Shown: positions 7,703-15,825 of the stretch, one piece after another
How the letters are laid out: each line of letters opens with the position of its first letter
How positions within the stretch are numbered: the first letter of the stretch is position 1
Assembly: GCA_021166725.1 (NCBI GenBank)
Contig: JAJPES010000048.1
Coordinates: 49,254-113,253 of the forward strand
Direction of reading: 5' to 3'
Length of the DNA stretch: 64,000 bases
Source of the DNA: Burkholderiaceae bacterium
GTDB lineage: Bacteria; Pseudomonadota; Gammaproteobacteria; Burkholderiales; Burkholderiaceae_E
Program-made: the position numbers and the translations under genes
The notes under the pieces: model-generated
What the model saw: only the letters and a program-made list of their open reading frames with translations
What the model was told of the DNA's origin: nothing
Database searches by the model: none

Positions 7703-10700
7703 GTGTTCGAAGCGCTGGTCCGCTCGAGCCTGCGCCAGCGGCTGATCGTGCTCGCCGCGGCGCTGCTGCTCGTCGTCTACGGCGCGCTCACGCTGCGGCA
7801 GATGCCGGTGGACGTCTTCCCGGACCTGAACAAGCCGACCGTCACGCTGATGACCGAAGCGGGCGGCATGGCGCCCGAGGAGGTCGAGCAGCTCGTCACC
7901 TTCCCGATCGAGGCCGGAATGAACGGCATGCCGGGCGTGACGCGGGTGCGTTCGGTATCCGGCGTCGGCCTTTCGATCGTCTACGTCGAGTTCGACTGGG
8001 GCTCGGACATCTACCGCAACCGCCAGCAGATCGCCGAGCGGCTGAACCTGGTGCGCGACCAGCTTCCGCCGAGCGTCGTGCCGCAGCTCGGGCCGATCTC
8101 GTCGATCATGGGCGAGATCCTGCTGATCGCGCTGCCGGCCGATCCGGCGCGCACGAGCCCGATGCAGGTGCGCGAGTTCGCCGACTGGGTCGTGCGCCCG
8201 CGCCTGCTGACCATTCCGGGAATCGCGCAGGCGATCGTCATCGGCGGCGAGGTGCGCCAATACCGGGTCGAGCTGCGCCCGGAGCAGCTGCAGGCACTCG
8301 GCGTGCCGCGCGAGCGCGTAGACGTCGCGCTGAAGGATTTCGGCGCCAACACGAGCGGCGGCTTTCTGGAGGCGCAGGGCCGCGAATACCTGATCCGGCA
8401 GATCGGTCGCACGAACCGCGTCGACGATCTGCGCAACCTCGTCGTGGCGACGAACGCGGGGCAGCGCGTGCTGCTGCGCCAGGTCGCCGACGTCTCGATC
8501 GCGGCGGCGATCAAGCGCGGCGACGCCGGCTACGACGGCAAGCCGGCGGTGATCCTGTCGGTGCAGAAGCAGCCCGGGGCCGACAGCGTCGCGCTGACGC
8601 GCGAGGTCGAGAAGGCGATCGACGAGCTCTCGAAGAGCCTTCCCGCCGGAGTCGAGGCGCCGCAGTTCCTCTTCCGACAGGCTGACTTCATCGAGCGCTC
8701 GGTCGGCAACGTCGAGGAGGCGTTGCGCGACGGCGCGATCATGGTCGCGATCGTGCTCTTCGCGTTCCTGCTGAACGTGCGCACGACGCTGATCTCGCTT
8801 ACCGCGATCCCGGTTTCGCTGCTGGCGACGGCGCTCGTCTTTCGCTGGTTCGGCCTGTCGATCAACACGATGACGCTCGGCGGCCTGGCGATCGCCATCG
8901 GCGAACTGGTCGACGACGCGGTGGTTGGCGTCGAGAACGTGCTGCGGCGACTGAAGCTGAATCGGGCGTTGCCCGAGCCTCGGCCGTTGGCCGAAGTGGT
9001 CGCCGGCGCCACGCTCGAAGTGCGCTCGGCGATCGTCTACGCGACGATCATCGTCGTGCTGGTGTTCGTGCCGCTGTTCGTGCTGCCCGGCATCGAGGGG
9101 CGACTGTTCACGCCGCTGGGCGTGGCGTACATCGTCTCGATTCTCGCCAGCATGATCGTTTCGGTCACGCTCACGCCGGTGATGGCGTATTACCTGCTGC
9201 CGACGATGAAGCAGCTGGGGCACGGCGACAGCGCGCTCGTGCGGGTCCTGAAGCGCTGGGACGCAAAGCTGCTGCAGTGGTCGCTCGCGCACGCTCGCAG
9301 CCTGCTGGTCGCTGCGCTCGTCGTCGTCTTCGCTGCCGCGGCGACGATTCCCTGGTTCCCCCGCTCGTTCCTTCCGCCGTTCAACGAGGGGACGCTCACG
9401 GTGAGCCTGCTGCTCGAGCCCGGCACCTCGCTGACGGAATCGAACCGGATCGGCGCGCTTGCCGAGCGCCTGGTCGCGCGCGTGCCCGAGGTGACGCACG
9501 TGGGCAGGCGTACCGGCCGCGCCGAGCTCGACGAACACGCCGAAGGAGTCCATTCGAGCGAGCTTGAAGTCGATGTCGCGAGCTCCGGGCGCGCTCGGGA
9601 GGCGGTGATCCAGGACATCCGCGCGCGGCTCGCCACGCTTCCCGTCGTTTCGAACGTCGGCCAGCCGATCTCGCACCGGCTCGACCATCTGCTTTCGGGG
9701 GTGCGCGCGCAGATCGCGTTGAAGGTGTTCGGCGACGAGCTCGACACGCTGCGCGCGCTGGCCGACGACCTGCGCGGTCGGCTCGCCGCGATTCCCGGCG
9801 TTGTCGACCTGCAGATCGAGAAGCAGGTGCGCATCCCGCAGGCGAAGATCCGCATCGACTACGACGAGGCCGCGCGTTACGGCGTCTCGCCCGGTGCTCT
9901 GCTGCGCGGGCTCGAGCAGATGATCGCCGGCGAACGGATCACGCAGGTCATCGAGGGCAGTCGTCGTTTCGACCTCGTTGCGCGCCTGCCGGATAGCCGG
10001 CGCAACCTGCACGCATTGCACGACCTGCTGATCGAGACGCCGGGCGGCCACGTTCCGCTTTCGAAGATCGCCGTCATCGAAGACGGCGACGGGCCGAACC
10101 AGATCAGCCGCGAGAACGCGCGACGCCGCATCGTCGTGTCGGCGAATACCGACGGGCGCGACATGGCCGAAGTGATCGCGGCGATACGCGCCGAGCTCGC
10201 TGCACGGCCGATGCCCGACGGGTATTTCACCGTGCTCGAAGGGCAGTTCCAGGCGCAGGAGCAGGCGTCGCGCCTCATTGCGCTGCTCGCGCTGGCGTCG
10301 CTGGCGATGATCTTCCTCGTGCTCTACAGCCGCTATCGATCGACGGCGCTCGCATTGATCGTCATGGGCAACATCCCGCTCGCGCTGGTCGGCAGCGTGG
10401 TCGCGCTGTGGATCTCGGGGCAGCCGTTGTCGGTGGCGGCGCTGGTCGGCTTCGTCACGCTCGCCGGCATCGCCACGCGCAACGGCATCCTGAAGATTTC
10501 GCACTACATCAACCTGTGCGCGTTCGAGGGCGAACGCTTCGGCAAGCCGATGATCGTGCGCGGCTCGCTCGAGCGGCTGGTGCCGGTGCTGATGACCGCG
10601 CTGGTCGCCGCCTTCGCGTTGATGCCGCTGCTGCTGTCGGCCGATGCGCCCGGCAAGGAAGTACTGCACCCGGTGGCCGTCGTCATCTTCGGCGGCCTGG

Positions 10701-10807
10701 TCAGCTCGACGCTGCTCGATACGGTGCTCACGCCGGTGATGTTCTGGCGCTGGGGCGGCAAGCCGCTGCAACGGCTGCTCGCGCAACGCGCCACCGAGAG
10801 TTTCTGA
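7703..10807 (+). CDS. Heavy-metal RND efflux pump (CusA/CzcA family)
   Basis: A 1034-residue proton-driven inner-membrane pump with the usual twelve-helix, two-fold repeated layout and large periplasmic loops after helices 1 and 7. The fourth-helix signature is [13 protein letters not shown] (residues 400-412) with two aspartates and a glutamate for proton relay. From memory, CusA of the Cu/Ag type has AIGAMVDAA and CzcA of the Zn/Co/Cd type has DFGxxVDGA, so this pump belongs to a less-studied subgroup and its metal cannot be read from the motif. GTG at 7703 follows the adaptor stop by one base and aligns with family N-termini (FEALVRSSLRQRLIV). It completes the tripartite operon. Confidence 0.9.
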   Translation: MFEALVRSSLRQRLIVLAAALLLVVYGALTLRQMPVDVFPDLNKPTVTLMTEAGGMAPEEVEQLVTFPIEAGMNGMPGVTRVRSVSGVGLSIVYVEFDWGSDIYRNRQQIAERLNLVRDQLPPSVVPQLGPISSIMGEILLIALPADPARTSPMQVREFADWVVRPRLLTIPGIAQAIVIGGEVRQYRVELRPEQLQALGVPRERVDVALKDFGANTSGGFLEAQGREYLIRQIGRTNRVDDLRNLVVATNAGQRVLLRQVADVSIAAAIKRGDAGYDGKPAVILSVQKQPGADSVALTREVEKAIDELSKSLPAGVEAPQFLFRQADFIERSVGNVEEALRDGAIMVAIVLFAFLLNVRTTLISLTAIPVSLLATALVFRWFGLSINTMTLGGLAIAIGELVDDAVVGVENVLRRLKLNRALPEPRPLAEVVAGATLEVRSAIVYATIIVVLVFVPLFVLPGIEGRLFTPLGVAYIVSILASMIVSVTLTPVMAYYLLPTMKQLGHGDSALVRVLKRWDAKLLQWSLAHARSLLVAALVVVFAAAATIPWFPRSFLPPFNEGTLTVSLLLEPGTSLTESNRIGALAERLVARVPEVTHVGRRTGRAELDEHAEGVHSSELEVDVASSGRAREAVIQDIRARLATLPVVSNVGQPISHRLDHLLSGVRAQIALKVFGDELDTLRALADDLRGRLAAIPGVVDLQIEKQVRIPQAKIRIDYDEAARYGVSPGALLRGLEQMIAGERITQVIEGSRRFDLVARLPDSRRNLHALHDLLIETPGGHVPLSKIAVIEDGDGPNQISRENARRRIVVSANTDGRDMAEVIAAIRAELAARPMPDGYFTVLEGQFQAQEQASRLIALLALASLAMIFLVLYSRYRSTALALIVMGNIPLALVGSVVALWISGQPLSVAALVGFVTLAGIATRNGILKISHYINLCAFEGERFGKPMIVRGSLERLVPVLMTALVAAFALMPLLLSADAPGKEVLHPVAVVIFGGLVSSTLLDTVLTPVMFWRWGGKPLQRLLAQRATESF

Positions 10808-10834
10808 CCCGTTCGTTTCCGAGGAATCCCGCAG

Positions 10835-11299
10835 ATGAAATCCGCCCGTTTCCTGGCCGCCTCCGCCGCGCTGCTCGCGCTGTGCGCGTCGCCGGCGCTT
10901 GCGCACGACGATGCGTACCTGGCGACGCAGCAGGCGCCCAACGGTGGTCAGTTGCGCATGGCCGGTCCGTACCACTACGAGCTGGTCGCCGGCGATCCCG
11001 CGTCTTCGACCGCAGCGCGAGCACTTCTCGTCTACGTCACCGACCATGCGGGCGCACCGATGCCCACGCAGGGTGCACGCGGCGTCGCGCACGTACTGGC
11101 CGGCAAGGAGCGCGCGAGCGTTCCGTTGGCGCCTGACGGCGCGAACCGCATGAAGGGCGCTGGCGCATACCCGTGGACGAGCGGCGCGAAGGTCGTCGTC
11201 TCGATCACGATGCCGGGCGCAAAACCCGAGCAGGCGCGCTTCGCCGCCGAGCCTCCGGTGGCGGTGCCGATGTCTTCACGCGGGCGGCACTCGCACTGA
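10835..11299 (+). CDS. Periplasmic protein of the metal efflux operon, function unknown
   Basis: A 154-residue protein with a clear signal peptide (LLALCASPALAHDD), so it is exported; the mature start HDDAYL and the tail RGRHSH are histidine-rich. The middle (APNGGQLRMAGPYHYELV) resembles small proteins found beside metal RND pumps, which may carry metal to the pump or buffer it; I know no proven activity. It starts 27 bases after the pump stop with a GAGGAAT ribosome site, so it is likely the last gene of the operon. It could be a CusF-like chaperone by role, though not by visible sequence. Confidence 0.55.
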   Translation: MKSARFLAASAALLALCASPALAHDDAYLATQQAPNGGQLRMAGPYHYELVAGDPASSTAARALLVYVTDHAGAPMPTQGARGVAHVLAGKERASVPLAPDGANRMKGAGAYPWTSGAKVVVSITMPGAKPEQARFAAEPPVAVPMSSRGRHSH

Positions 11300-11370
11300 A
11301 GATACTCGCTGCGCACCCCACCCGCCGGCGCTACGATGACGAGTAACCCGTCCAACCAGCGAGGAGCGCC

Positions 11371-12084
11371 ATGCAAGCCCGCGACGTGATGTCCACGCCC
11401 GTGATTTCCGTCACCGAGGACGCGTCGGTGGCCGATGTTGCCCGCCTGCTGCTGCGCAAGGGAATCAGCGCGGTTCCCGTGCTCGGCGCCGACGGGCACC
11501 TGCTCGGCATCGTCAGCGAAGGAGACCTCGTTCGCCGCATCGAGAGCGGCACCGAGCGCGAGCCCTCGTGGTGGCTGCGCCTGTTCGGCGATACCGAGGA
11601 GCGCGTGCGCGACTACGCGAAGACGCACGGCCGGCGTGTCACCGACGTGATGACGCGCCGGGTGAAGACGGTGGGCGAGGACGCCGACCTCGCCGACATC
11701 GCGGCGCTGCTCGAGCGCGAGCGCATCAAGCGCGTGCCCGTGATGCGCGGCGGCGTCGTGGTCGGCATCGTGAGCCGGGCGAACCTGCTGCAGGGCCTGG
11801 CGTCGGCGGCGCCGCAGGCGGCAGCGGCGGCCGAAGGCGAGGCGGGCGATCGGTCGCTGCGCACTCGCATCGACGAAGAGATGCGCAGCGCGGGGCTGGA
11901 CACGTCGTTCGTCAACGTCGTCGTTGCCGACCGCGTCGCCTGGCTGTGGGGCGCCGTGCGCTCCGAAGGCCAGCTCGAGGCCGCGCGCATCGCGGCAGAG
12001 CGCGTGATGGGCGACGCGAAGGCGGTGCAGAACCGGCTGTCGGTGTTTCCGGCGTCGGTGCAGCGGGTGATGTGGGCGGAGTGA
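11371..12084 (+). CDS. CBS-domain pair with C-terminal BON domain
   Basis: A 237-residue cytoplasmic protein. Two CBS motifs lie at about residues 3-60 (DVMSTPVISVTEDASVADVA) and 92-145 (VTDVMTRRVKTVGEDADLAD); pairs of this kind bind adenine nucleotides. After an alanine-rich linker, residues about 165-232 form a BON domain (SLRTRIDEEMRSAGLDT), a fold linked to membrane or polymer binding. AGGAG sits before the ATG and a TACGAT -10-like box lies at 11332-11337. It converges with the cation diffusion facilitator gene. CBS-BON proteins are common stress proteins of unclear function. Confidence 0.8.
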   Translation: MQARDVMSTPVISVTEDASVADVARLLLRKGISAVPVLGADGHLLGIVSEGDLVRRIESGTEREPSWWLRLFGDTEERVRDYAKTHGRRVTDVMTRRVKTVGEDADLADIAALLERERIKRVPVMRGGVVVGIVSRANLLQGLASAAPQAAAAAEGEAGDRSLRTRIDEEMRSAGLDTSFVNVVVADRVAWLWGAVRSEGQLEAARIAAERVMGDAKAVQNRLSVFPASVQRVMWAE

Positions 12085-12110
12085 GTCGCGGCGCTCGCGC
12101 GCAGAAGAAT

Positions 12111-13049
12111 TCAGCGACTCTCGCGCGCGGCGGTCGGCGTCGTTCGCCCGCCGGCCGCGCGCTCGTCGACCGAAGGCCCGGTCGGCTGTTCCTCGATCGG
12201 CTCGACGTGCGTCGTCAGCCGGGTGCCGTTGCACCGGTGTACCGCCTCCTCGATTTCGTCGGCGAGCGCGTGAGCACGCGCGACGCTCCATGATCCGGGC
12301 ACCCAGAGGTCCACGTGCGCGAAGCGCGCCGGCCCCGAGACGCGCGTTTTCAGGTTAGCGAAGCGGCACGGCGCAGGCGCGAGTTCGCGCAGTACGCGCT
12401 CGATGCGCGCGACGTCGTCCTCGTCCTGCGCGCGGTCCATCAGCCCGCCGACCGAGCGGTGCATCAGGTGCCAGCCCTCGCGCAGGATGTTGATCGCCAC
12501 CGCCCCGGCGATCGCCGGGTCGAGCCAGCCCTGCCCGGTTGCGCTGGCCAGCGCGACGCCGACGACGACGCCGGCGGTGGTCCAGACGTCGGTCATCAGG
12601 TGCCGGGAATCGGCCTCGAGCGCGAGCGAGCGGTGCGCACGTCCGACCTGCAGCAGCACGCGCGCGACCATGAAGTTGACCACGCTCGCCGCGATTGACA
12701 ATGCGGTGCCCGTGCCCAGGTGGCCGAGTTCCTTCGGGTGGATCAGCCGCTCGGCGGCGAAGTAGAGGATCACGGCCGCCGCCACGAAGATCATCGCGCC
12801 CTCTAGCGCCGCCGAGAAGTACTCGGCCTTGCCGTGGCCGTACTGGTGATCGTCGTCGGCCGGTATGCGCGCGTACGACACCATCGCCAAAGCGAACGAT
12901 GCGCCGATCAGGTTGACGATCGACTCGGCGGCGTCGGACAGGTAGCCGACCGAACCGGTGAGCCACCACGCGCCCGTCTTCAGGGCGATCGTGACGACGG
13001 CCGCGGCGATCGACAGCTGCAGCGCCTGCTGGGGCGTGAAAGTTCGCAT
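12111..13049 (-). CDS. Cation diffusion facilitator family metal transporter
   Basis: A 312-residue inner-membrane metal/proton antiporter that exports divalent ions such as Zn, Fe, Mn, Co or Cd. Six membrane helices are visible; the metal-site motifs are SDAAES in helix 2 and the helix 5 segment ALEADSRHLMTDVWTT, with the histidine-rich DHQYGHGKAEY between. The cytosolic C-terminal domain (about residues 205-295) contains the FANLKTRVSG..HVDLW fold of family dimers. The transported metal is not evident, but the motif spacing fits FieF/MMT-type members. It converges on the CBS-BON gene and closes the metal block. Confidence 0.87.
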   Translation of the reverse strand: MRTFTPQQALQLSIAAAVVTIALKTGAWWLTGSVGYLSDAAESIVNLIGASFALAMVSYARIPADDDHQYGHGKAEYFSAALEGAMIFVAAAVILYFAAERLIHPKELGHLGTGTALSIAASVVNFMVARVLLQVGRAHRSLALEADSRHLMTDVWTTAGVVVGVALASATGQGWLDPAIAGAVAINILREGWHLMHRSVGGLMDRAQDEDDVARIERVLRELAPAPCRFANLKTRVSGPARFAHVDLWVPGSWSVARAHALADEIEEAVHRCNGTRLTTHVEPIEEQPTGPSVDERAAGGRTTPTAARESR

Positions 13050-13104
13050 CGGAGTGCGGAGGAGGATAACCGGCGCGTGCCTCGTGTGCGGCCGGCGGGC
13101 AGGC

Positions 13105-13110
13105 TACAAT
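13105..13110 (+). promoter_or_regulatory. -10 box for tRNA-Arg
   Basis: TACAAT ends 9 bases before the first base of the tRNA, a fitting distance for a sigma-70 start. No good -35 box is seen 17 bases upstream. Confidence 0.45.
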
Positions 13111-13119
13111 CGCGGGCTC

Positions 13120-13195
13120 GCGCCCGTAGCTCAGCGGATAGAGTACTGGCCTCCGAAGCCAGGGGTCGCTGGTTCGATCCCAGCCGGGCGCGCCA
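13120..13195 (+). tRNA. tRNA-Arg (anticodon CCG)
   Basis: The 76-base sequence folds as a standard tRNA: acceptor GCGCCCG paired with CGGGCGC, discriminator G and encoded CCA, D-arm with AGCGGATA, anticodon arm CTGGC-CTCCGAA-GCCAG and T-arm CTGG-TTCGATC-CCAG. Anticodon CCG reads CGG, a frequent arginine codon in DNA this GC-rich. No integrated element follows it, so it is not in use as an attachment site here. Confidence 0.97.
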
Positions 13196-13286
13196 CCGCT
13201 TTGCGCCCTCTCCGGCGATTTCCCCTTCCTGCGCCGGGGCCCTCTGCGGAACGGGGCATGCGCCTTGCTACGCTGGCGCCACTCCG

Positions 13287-15245
13287 ATGACCGACCGCAA
13301 CGACGCCGACGCTGGCGCGCCCCCCCAGCGCGCCGAGCTCGCCCTTCTCGGCGAGGATCCGTTCCGCCTGCTCGTCGAGTCGGTACAGGATTATGCGATC
13401 TTCCTTCTAGACGCCCACGGCTGCGTCGTCACGTGGAACGCGGGCGCGCGGCGGATCAAGGGCTACGAGGCGCACGAGATCATCGGGCGCTCGTTCGAAG
13501 TCTTCTATCCGGAGGAGGCGATCGGCGCCGACTGGCCGCAGCAGGAGCTTCGCGCCGCCCGCGTGCACGGCCGCTTCGAGGACGAAGGGTGGCGGCTGCG
13601 CAAGGACGGCAGTCGCTTCTGGGCAAGCGTGGTGATCACCGCGCTGCTCGATCGCAGCGGCGCGCTGGTCGGCTTCGCGAAGGTCACGCGCGATCTCACC
13701 GAGCGGCGGCGCCGCGAGGAGGAGCTGCGCCGGCGCGAGGAGCAGGTTCGCCTGCTGATCGACGCGGTGAAGGACTACGCGATCTTCCTCGTCGATCCGC
13801 AGGGCCGCGTGCAGACCTGGAACGCGGGCGCCGCCGCACTCACCGGCTACGACGCGAGCGACGTGCGCGATCGCGACTTCGCGATGTTCTATCCGTCACC
13901 CGAAGTCGCGGCCGGCGAGCCGGCGTGCGACCTGATGCGCGCGCTCGACGAGGGGCGCAGCGAACGCGAGCACTGGCATCTGCGCAAGGACCGCACGATG
14001 TTCTGGGCGGGCACGGTATTCACACCGGTGTTCGACGCGACGGGCGGATTGCGCGGTTACGCGCTGGTGGTGCGCGATCTCACCGATCCGAAGCGGCTGC
14101 TCGAACTCGAGCATACGAACCGGCGCATGAGCGAGTTTCTCGCGACGCTCGCGCACGAGTTGCGCAATCCGTTGGCGCCGATCCGCAACGCGGTCAACGT
14201 GCTCGGCGTGCATGCAGCGTTCCCCGAGCAACTCGGCAGCGTGCGCGAGGTGATCGATCGCCAGCTCGGCCAGCTCACGCGGCTGGTCGACGACCTGCTC
14301 GACATCGGTCGGATCGCCACCGGCAAGATCCGGCTCGATCGCCGCCGCCTCGACTATCGCGACATCGTGCGATCGAGCATCGACGCGACGCTTCCGCTCG
14401 CGCAGGAGCACGGGCATCGCCTGTTGCTTTCGCTGCCCGAAGAACCGATTCCGATGATCGGCGACGCGACCCGACTCGCGCAGTCGCTGCAGAACCTGCT
14501 GAACAACGCGGTGCGCTACACGCCGGACGGCGGCGAAATCCGCGTGGACGTGCGGCGGGACGGCGCCGCCAGCGTCACGCGCGTTTCCGACAGCGGACGC
14601 GGCATTCCGCAGCACCAGCTCGAGCGCATCTTCGAGTTGTTCTCGCAGGTCGACGGCGACAGCACGCCGGCCGCGCAGGGGTTGGGCATCGGACTGGGCC
14701 TCGCGCGCACGCTCGTCGAGCAGCATGGGGGCACATTGATCGCGGAAAGCCGCGGCAGGGGGCTGGGCAGCGTCTTCACGATGAGGCTTCCGGTCGACGA
14801 GGCCGCAGAGCCGGCGGTGGCCGGGCCTTCCGAAGCGCCGGCGCAGGTGCCTGCAGCGAGCCGCGTTCTGGTCATCGACGACAACCGCGACTCGGCCGAC
14901 ACGATGGTGCAGGTGCTGCAGCTGCTCGGCCAGGAGGCGCGCGCCGCCTACGGCGCCGAGGACAGTCTCGGCGTGGCGCAGTCGTTTCGTCCGCGCATCG
15001 TGCTGCTCGACCTGAACATGCCCGACGGCGATGGTTTCACGGTGATGCGACGCCTGCGCGAGCAGTCGAGCGAATCGCTGTATGTCGCCGCGATGACCGG
15101 CTACGGCCAGGCGAGCGATCGCCGTCGAACGCTCGACGCCGGATTCCAGGCGCACCTCACCAAGCCGGTCAACGCCGATCGACTGCAGGAAGTGCTGGCG
15201 AAGGCAGCTGCGTCGAATCCAGCGGCAACTCGGTCGTCCGCTTGA
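13287..15245 (+). CDS. PAS-PAS hybrid histidine kinase with receiver domain
   Basis: A 652-residue protein with no membrane helix, so a cytoplasmic sensor. Two PAS domains occupy about residues 30-145 and 150-270, each with an IFLxDxxGxVxTWNAGA core and a LRKDxxxFWA signature seen in PAS/PAC kinases. HisKA follows with H290 in LAHELRNPL, then HATPase_c (NLLNNAVRYTPDGG, GIGLGLARTLVEQHGG) and a C-terminal receiver with D575 in VLLDLNMPDGDG. The ligand is unknown. The ATG at 13287 fits the domain start; the open frame upstream runs through the tRNA and is not coding. It shares 77 bases with the convergent Lrp gene. Confidence 0.88.
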   Translation: MTDRNDADAGAPPQRAELALLGEDPFRLLVESVQDYAIFLLDAHGCVVTWNAGARRIKGYEAHEIIGRSFEVFYPEEAIGADWPQQELRAARVHGRFEDEGWRLRKDGSRFWASVVITALLDRSGALVGFAKVTRDLTERRRREEELRRREEQVRLLIDAVKDYAIFLVDPQGRVQTWNAGAAALTGYDASDVRDRDFAMFYPSPEVAAGEPACDLMRALDEGRSEREHWHLRKDRTMFWAGTVFTPVFDATGGLRGYALVVRDLTDPKRLLELEHTNRRMSEFLATLAHELRNPLAPIRNAVNVLGVHAAFPEQLGSVREVIDRQLGQLTRLVDDLLDIGRIATGKIRLDRRRLDYRDIVRSSIDATLPLAQEHGHRLLLSLPEEPIPMIGDATRLAQSLQNLLNNAVRYTPDGGEIRVDVRRDGAASVTRVSDSGRGIPQHQLERIFELFSQVDGDSTPAAQGLGIGLGLARTLVEQHGGTLIAESRGRGLGSVFTMRLPVDEAAEPAVAGPSEAPAQVPAASRVLVIDDNRDSADTMVQVLQLLGQEARAAYGAEDSLGVAQSFRPRIVLLDLNMPDGDGFTVMRRLREQSSESLYVAAMTGYGQASDRRRTLDAGFQAHLTKPVNADRLQEVLAKAAASNPAATRSSA

Positions 15246-15678
15246 TTTCCTGCAGCACCACGCTCGACTCCACGCCGCGCACGCCCGGCACGCGCATCAG
15301 CTTGTGCAGCATGAACTGCGCGAAAGCCGCCAGGTCTGCCGAGACGATGCGCAGCAGGTAGTCGTAGGGACCGGTCACCGAGTAGCACTCGAGCACCTCG
15401 GGCAGCAGCTGTACCGCGCGGTTGAAATCCTCGTTCTGCGCCTCGCCGTGCCGTTCGAGCGAGACGCGCGTATAGGCGATCACCGTGAGTCCGAGGCGCT
15501 CGGCGCGCAGCAGCGTCACGCAGCGGTCGATCAGCCCCGCTTCCTCGAGCCGCTGGATGCGGCGGCTGACCTGCGAAGCCGAAAGGTGCACGCGCTCGCC
15601 GAGCGCCGGATTGGTCGCGCGGCCGTCGCGTTGCAGCGCGTCGAGCAGCTGCAGGTCGGCGCGATCGAGCGGGATCAT
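15169..15678 (-). CDS. Lrp/AsnC-family transcriptional regulator
   Basis: A 169-residue regulator: an N-terminal winged helix (LDRADLQLLDALQRDGRATNPALGERVHL...SRRIQRLEEAGLID) and a C-terminal ligand-binding RAM domain (about residues 75-150). Such proteins respond to amino acids. The start at 15678 has AGGAG nine bases ahead, better than the upstream in-frame ATG at 15702. It is divergent from the indolepyruvate oxidoreductase gene, an arrangement suggesting that it controls aromatic amino acid breakdown there. Its 3' end overlaps the hybrid kinase gene by 77 bases on the other strand. Confidence 0.87.
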   Translation of the reverse strand: MIPLDRADLQLLDALQRDGRATNPALGERVHLSASQVSRRIQRLEEAGLIDRCVTLLRAERLGLTVIAYTRVSLERHGEAQNEDFNRAVQLLPEVLECYSVTGPYDYLLRIVSADLAAFAQFMLHKLMRVPGVRGVESSVVLQEIKRTTELPLDSTQLPSPALPAVDRR

Positions 15679-15825
15679 CGTTTTCGAGCTCCTGGCCGCC
15701 ATCGATGCACGATTCGTGCGTTCAACGGGGGATTTTTCGGGTCCATACGCGTGAAACGTGCGTCGATAAGCGCATAGCATTGCACGGATCTACGCTCTCG
15801 TGCGGCCACCCGGCCCGGTCCGTCC

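Noticed and set aside
6755..11092. A very long open frame on the minus strand opposite the RND operon
   Set aside because: It is the antisense of well-supported genes, rich in Arg, Asp, His and Gln as expected from high-GC shadow frames, and shows no domain.
13120..13195. tRNA-Arg as an integration site of a mobile element
   Set aside because: No integrase, repeated tRNA end or foreign composition was seen next to it.
12834..13286. N-terminal extension of the hybrid kinase reading through tRNA-Arg
   Set aside because: The extension overlaps the tRNA and the antisense of the CDF gene; the PAS domain starts after 13287.
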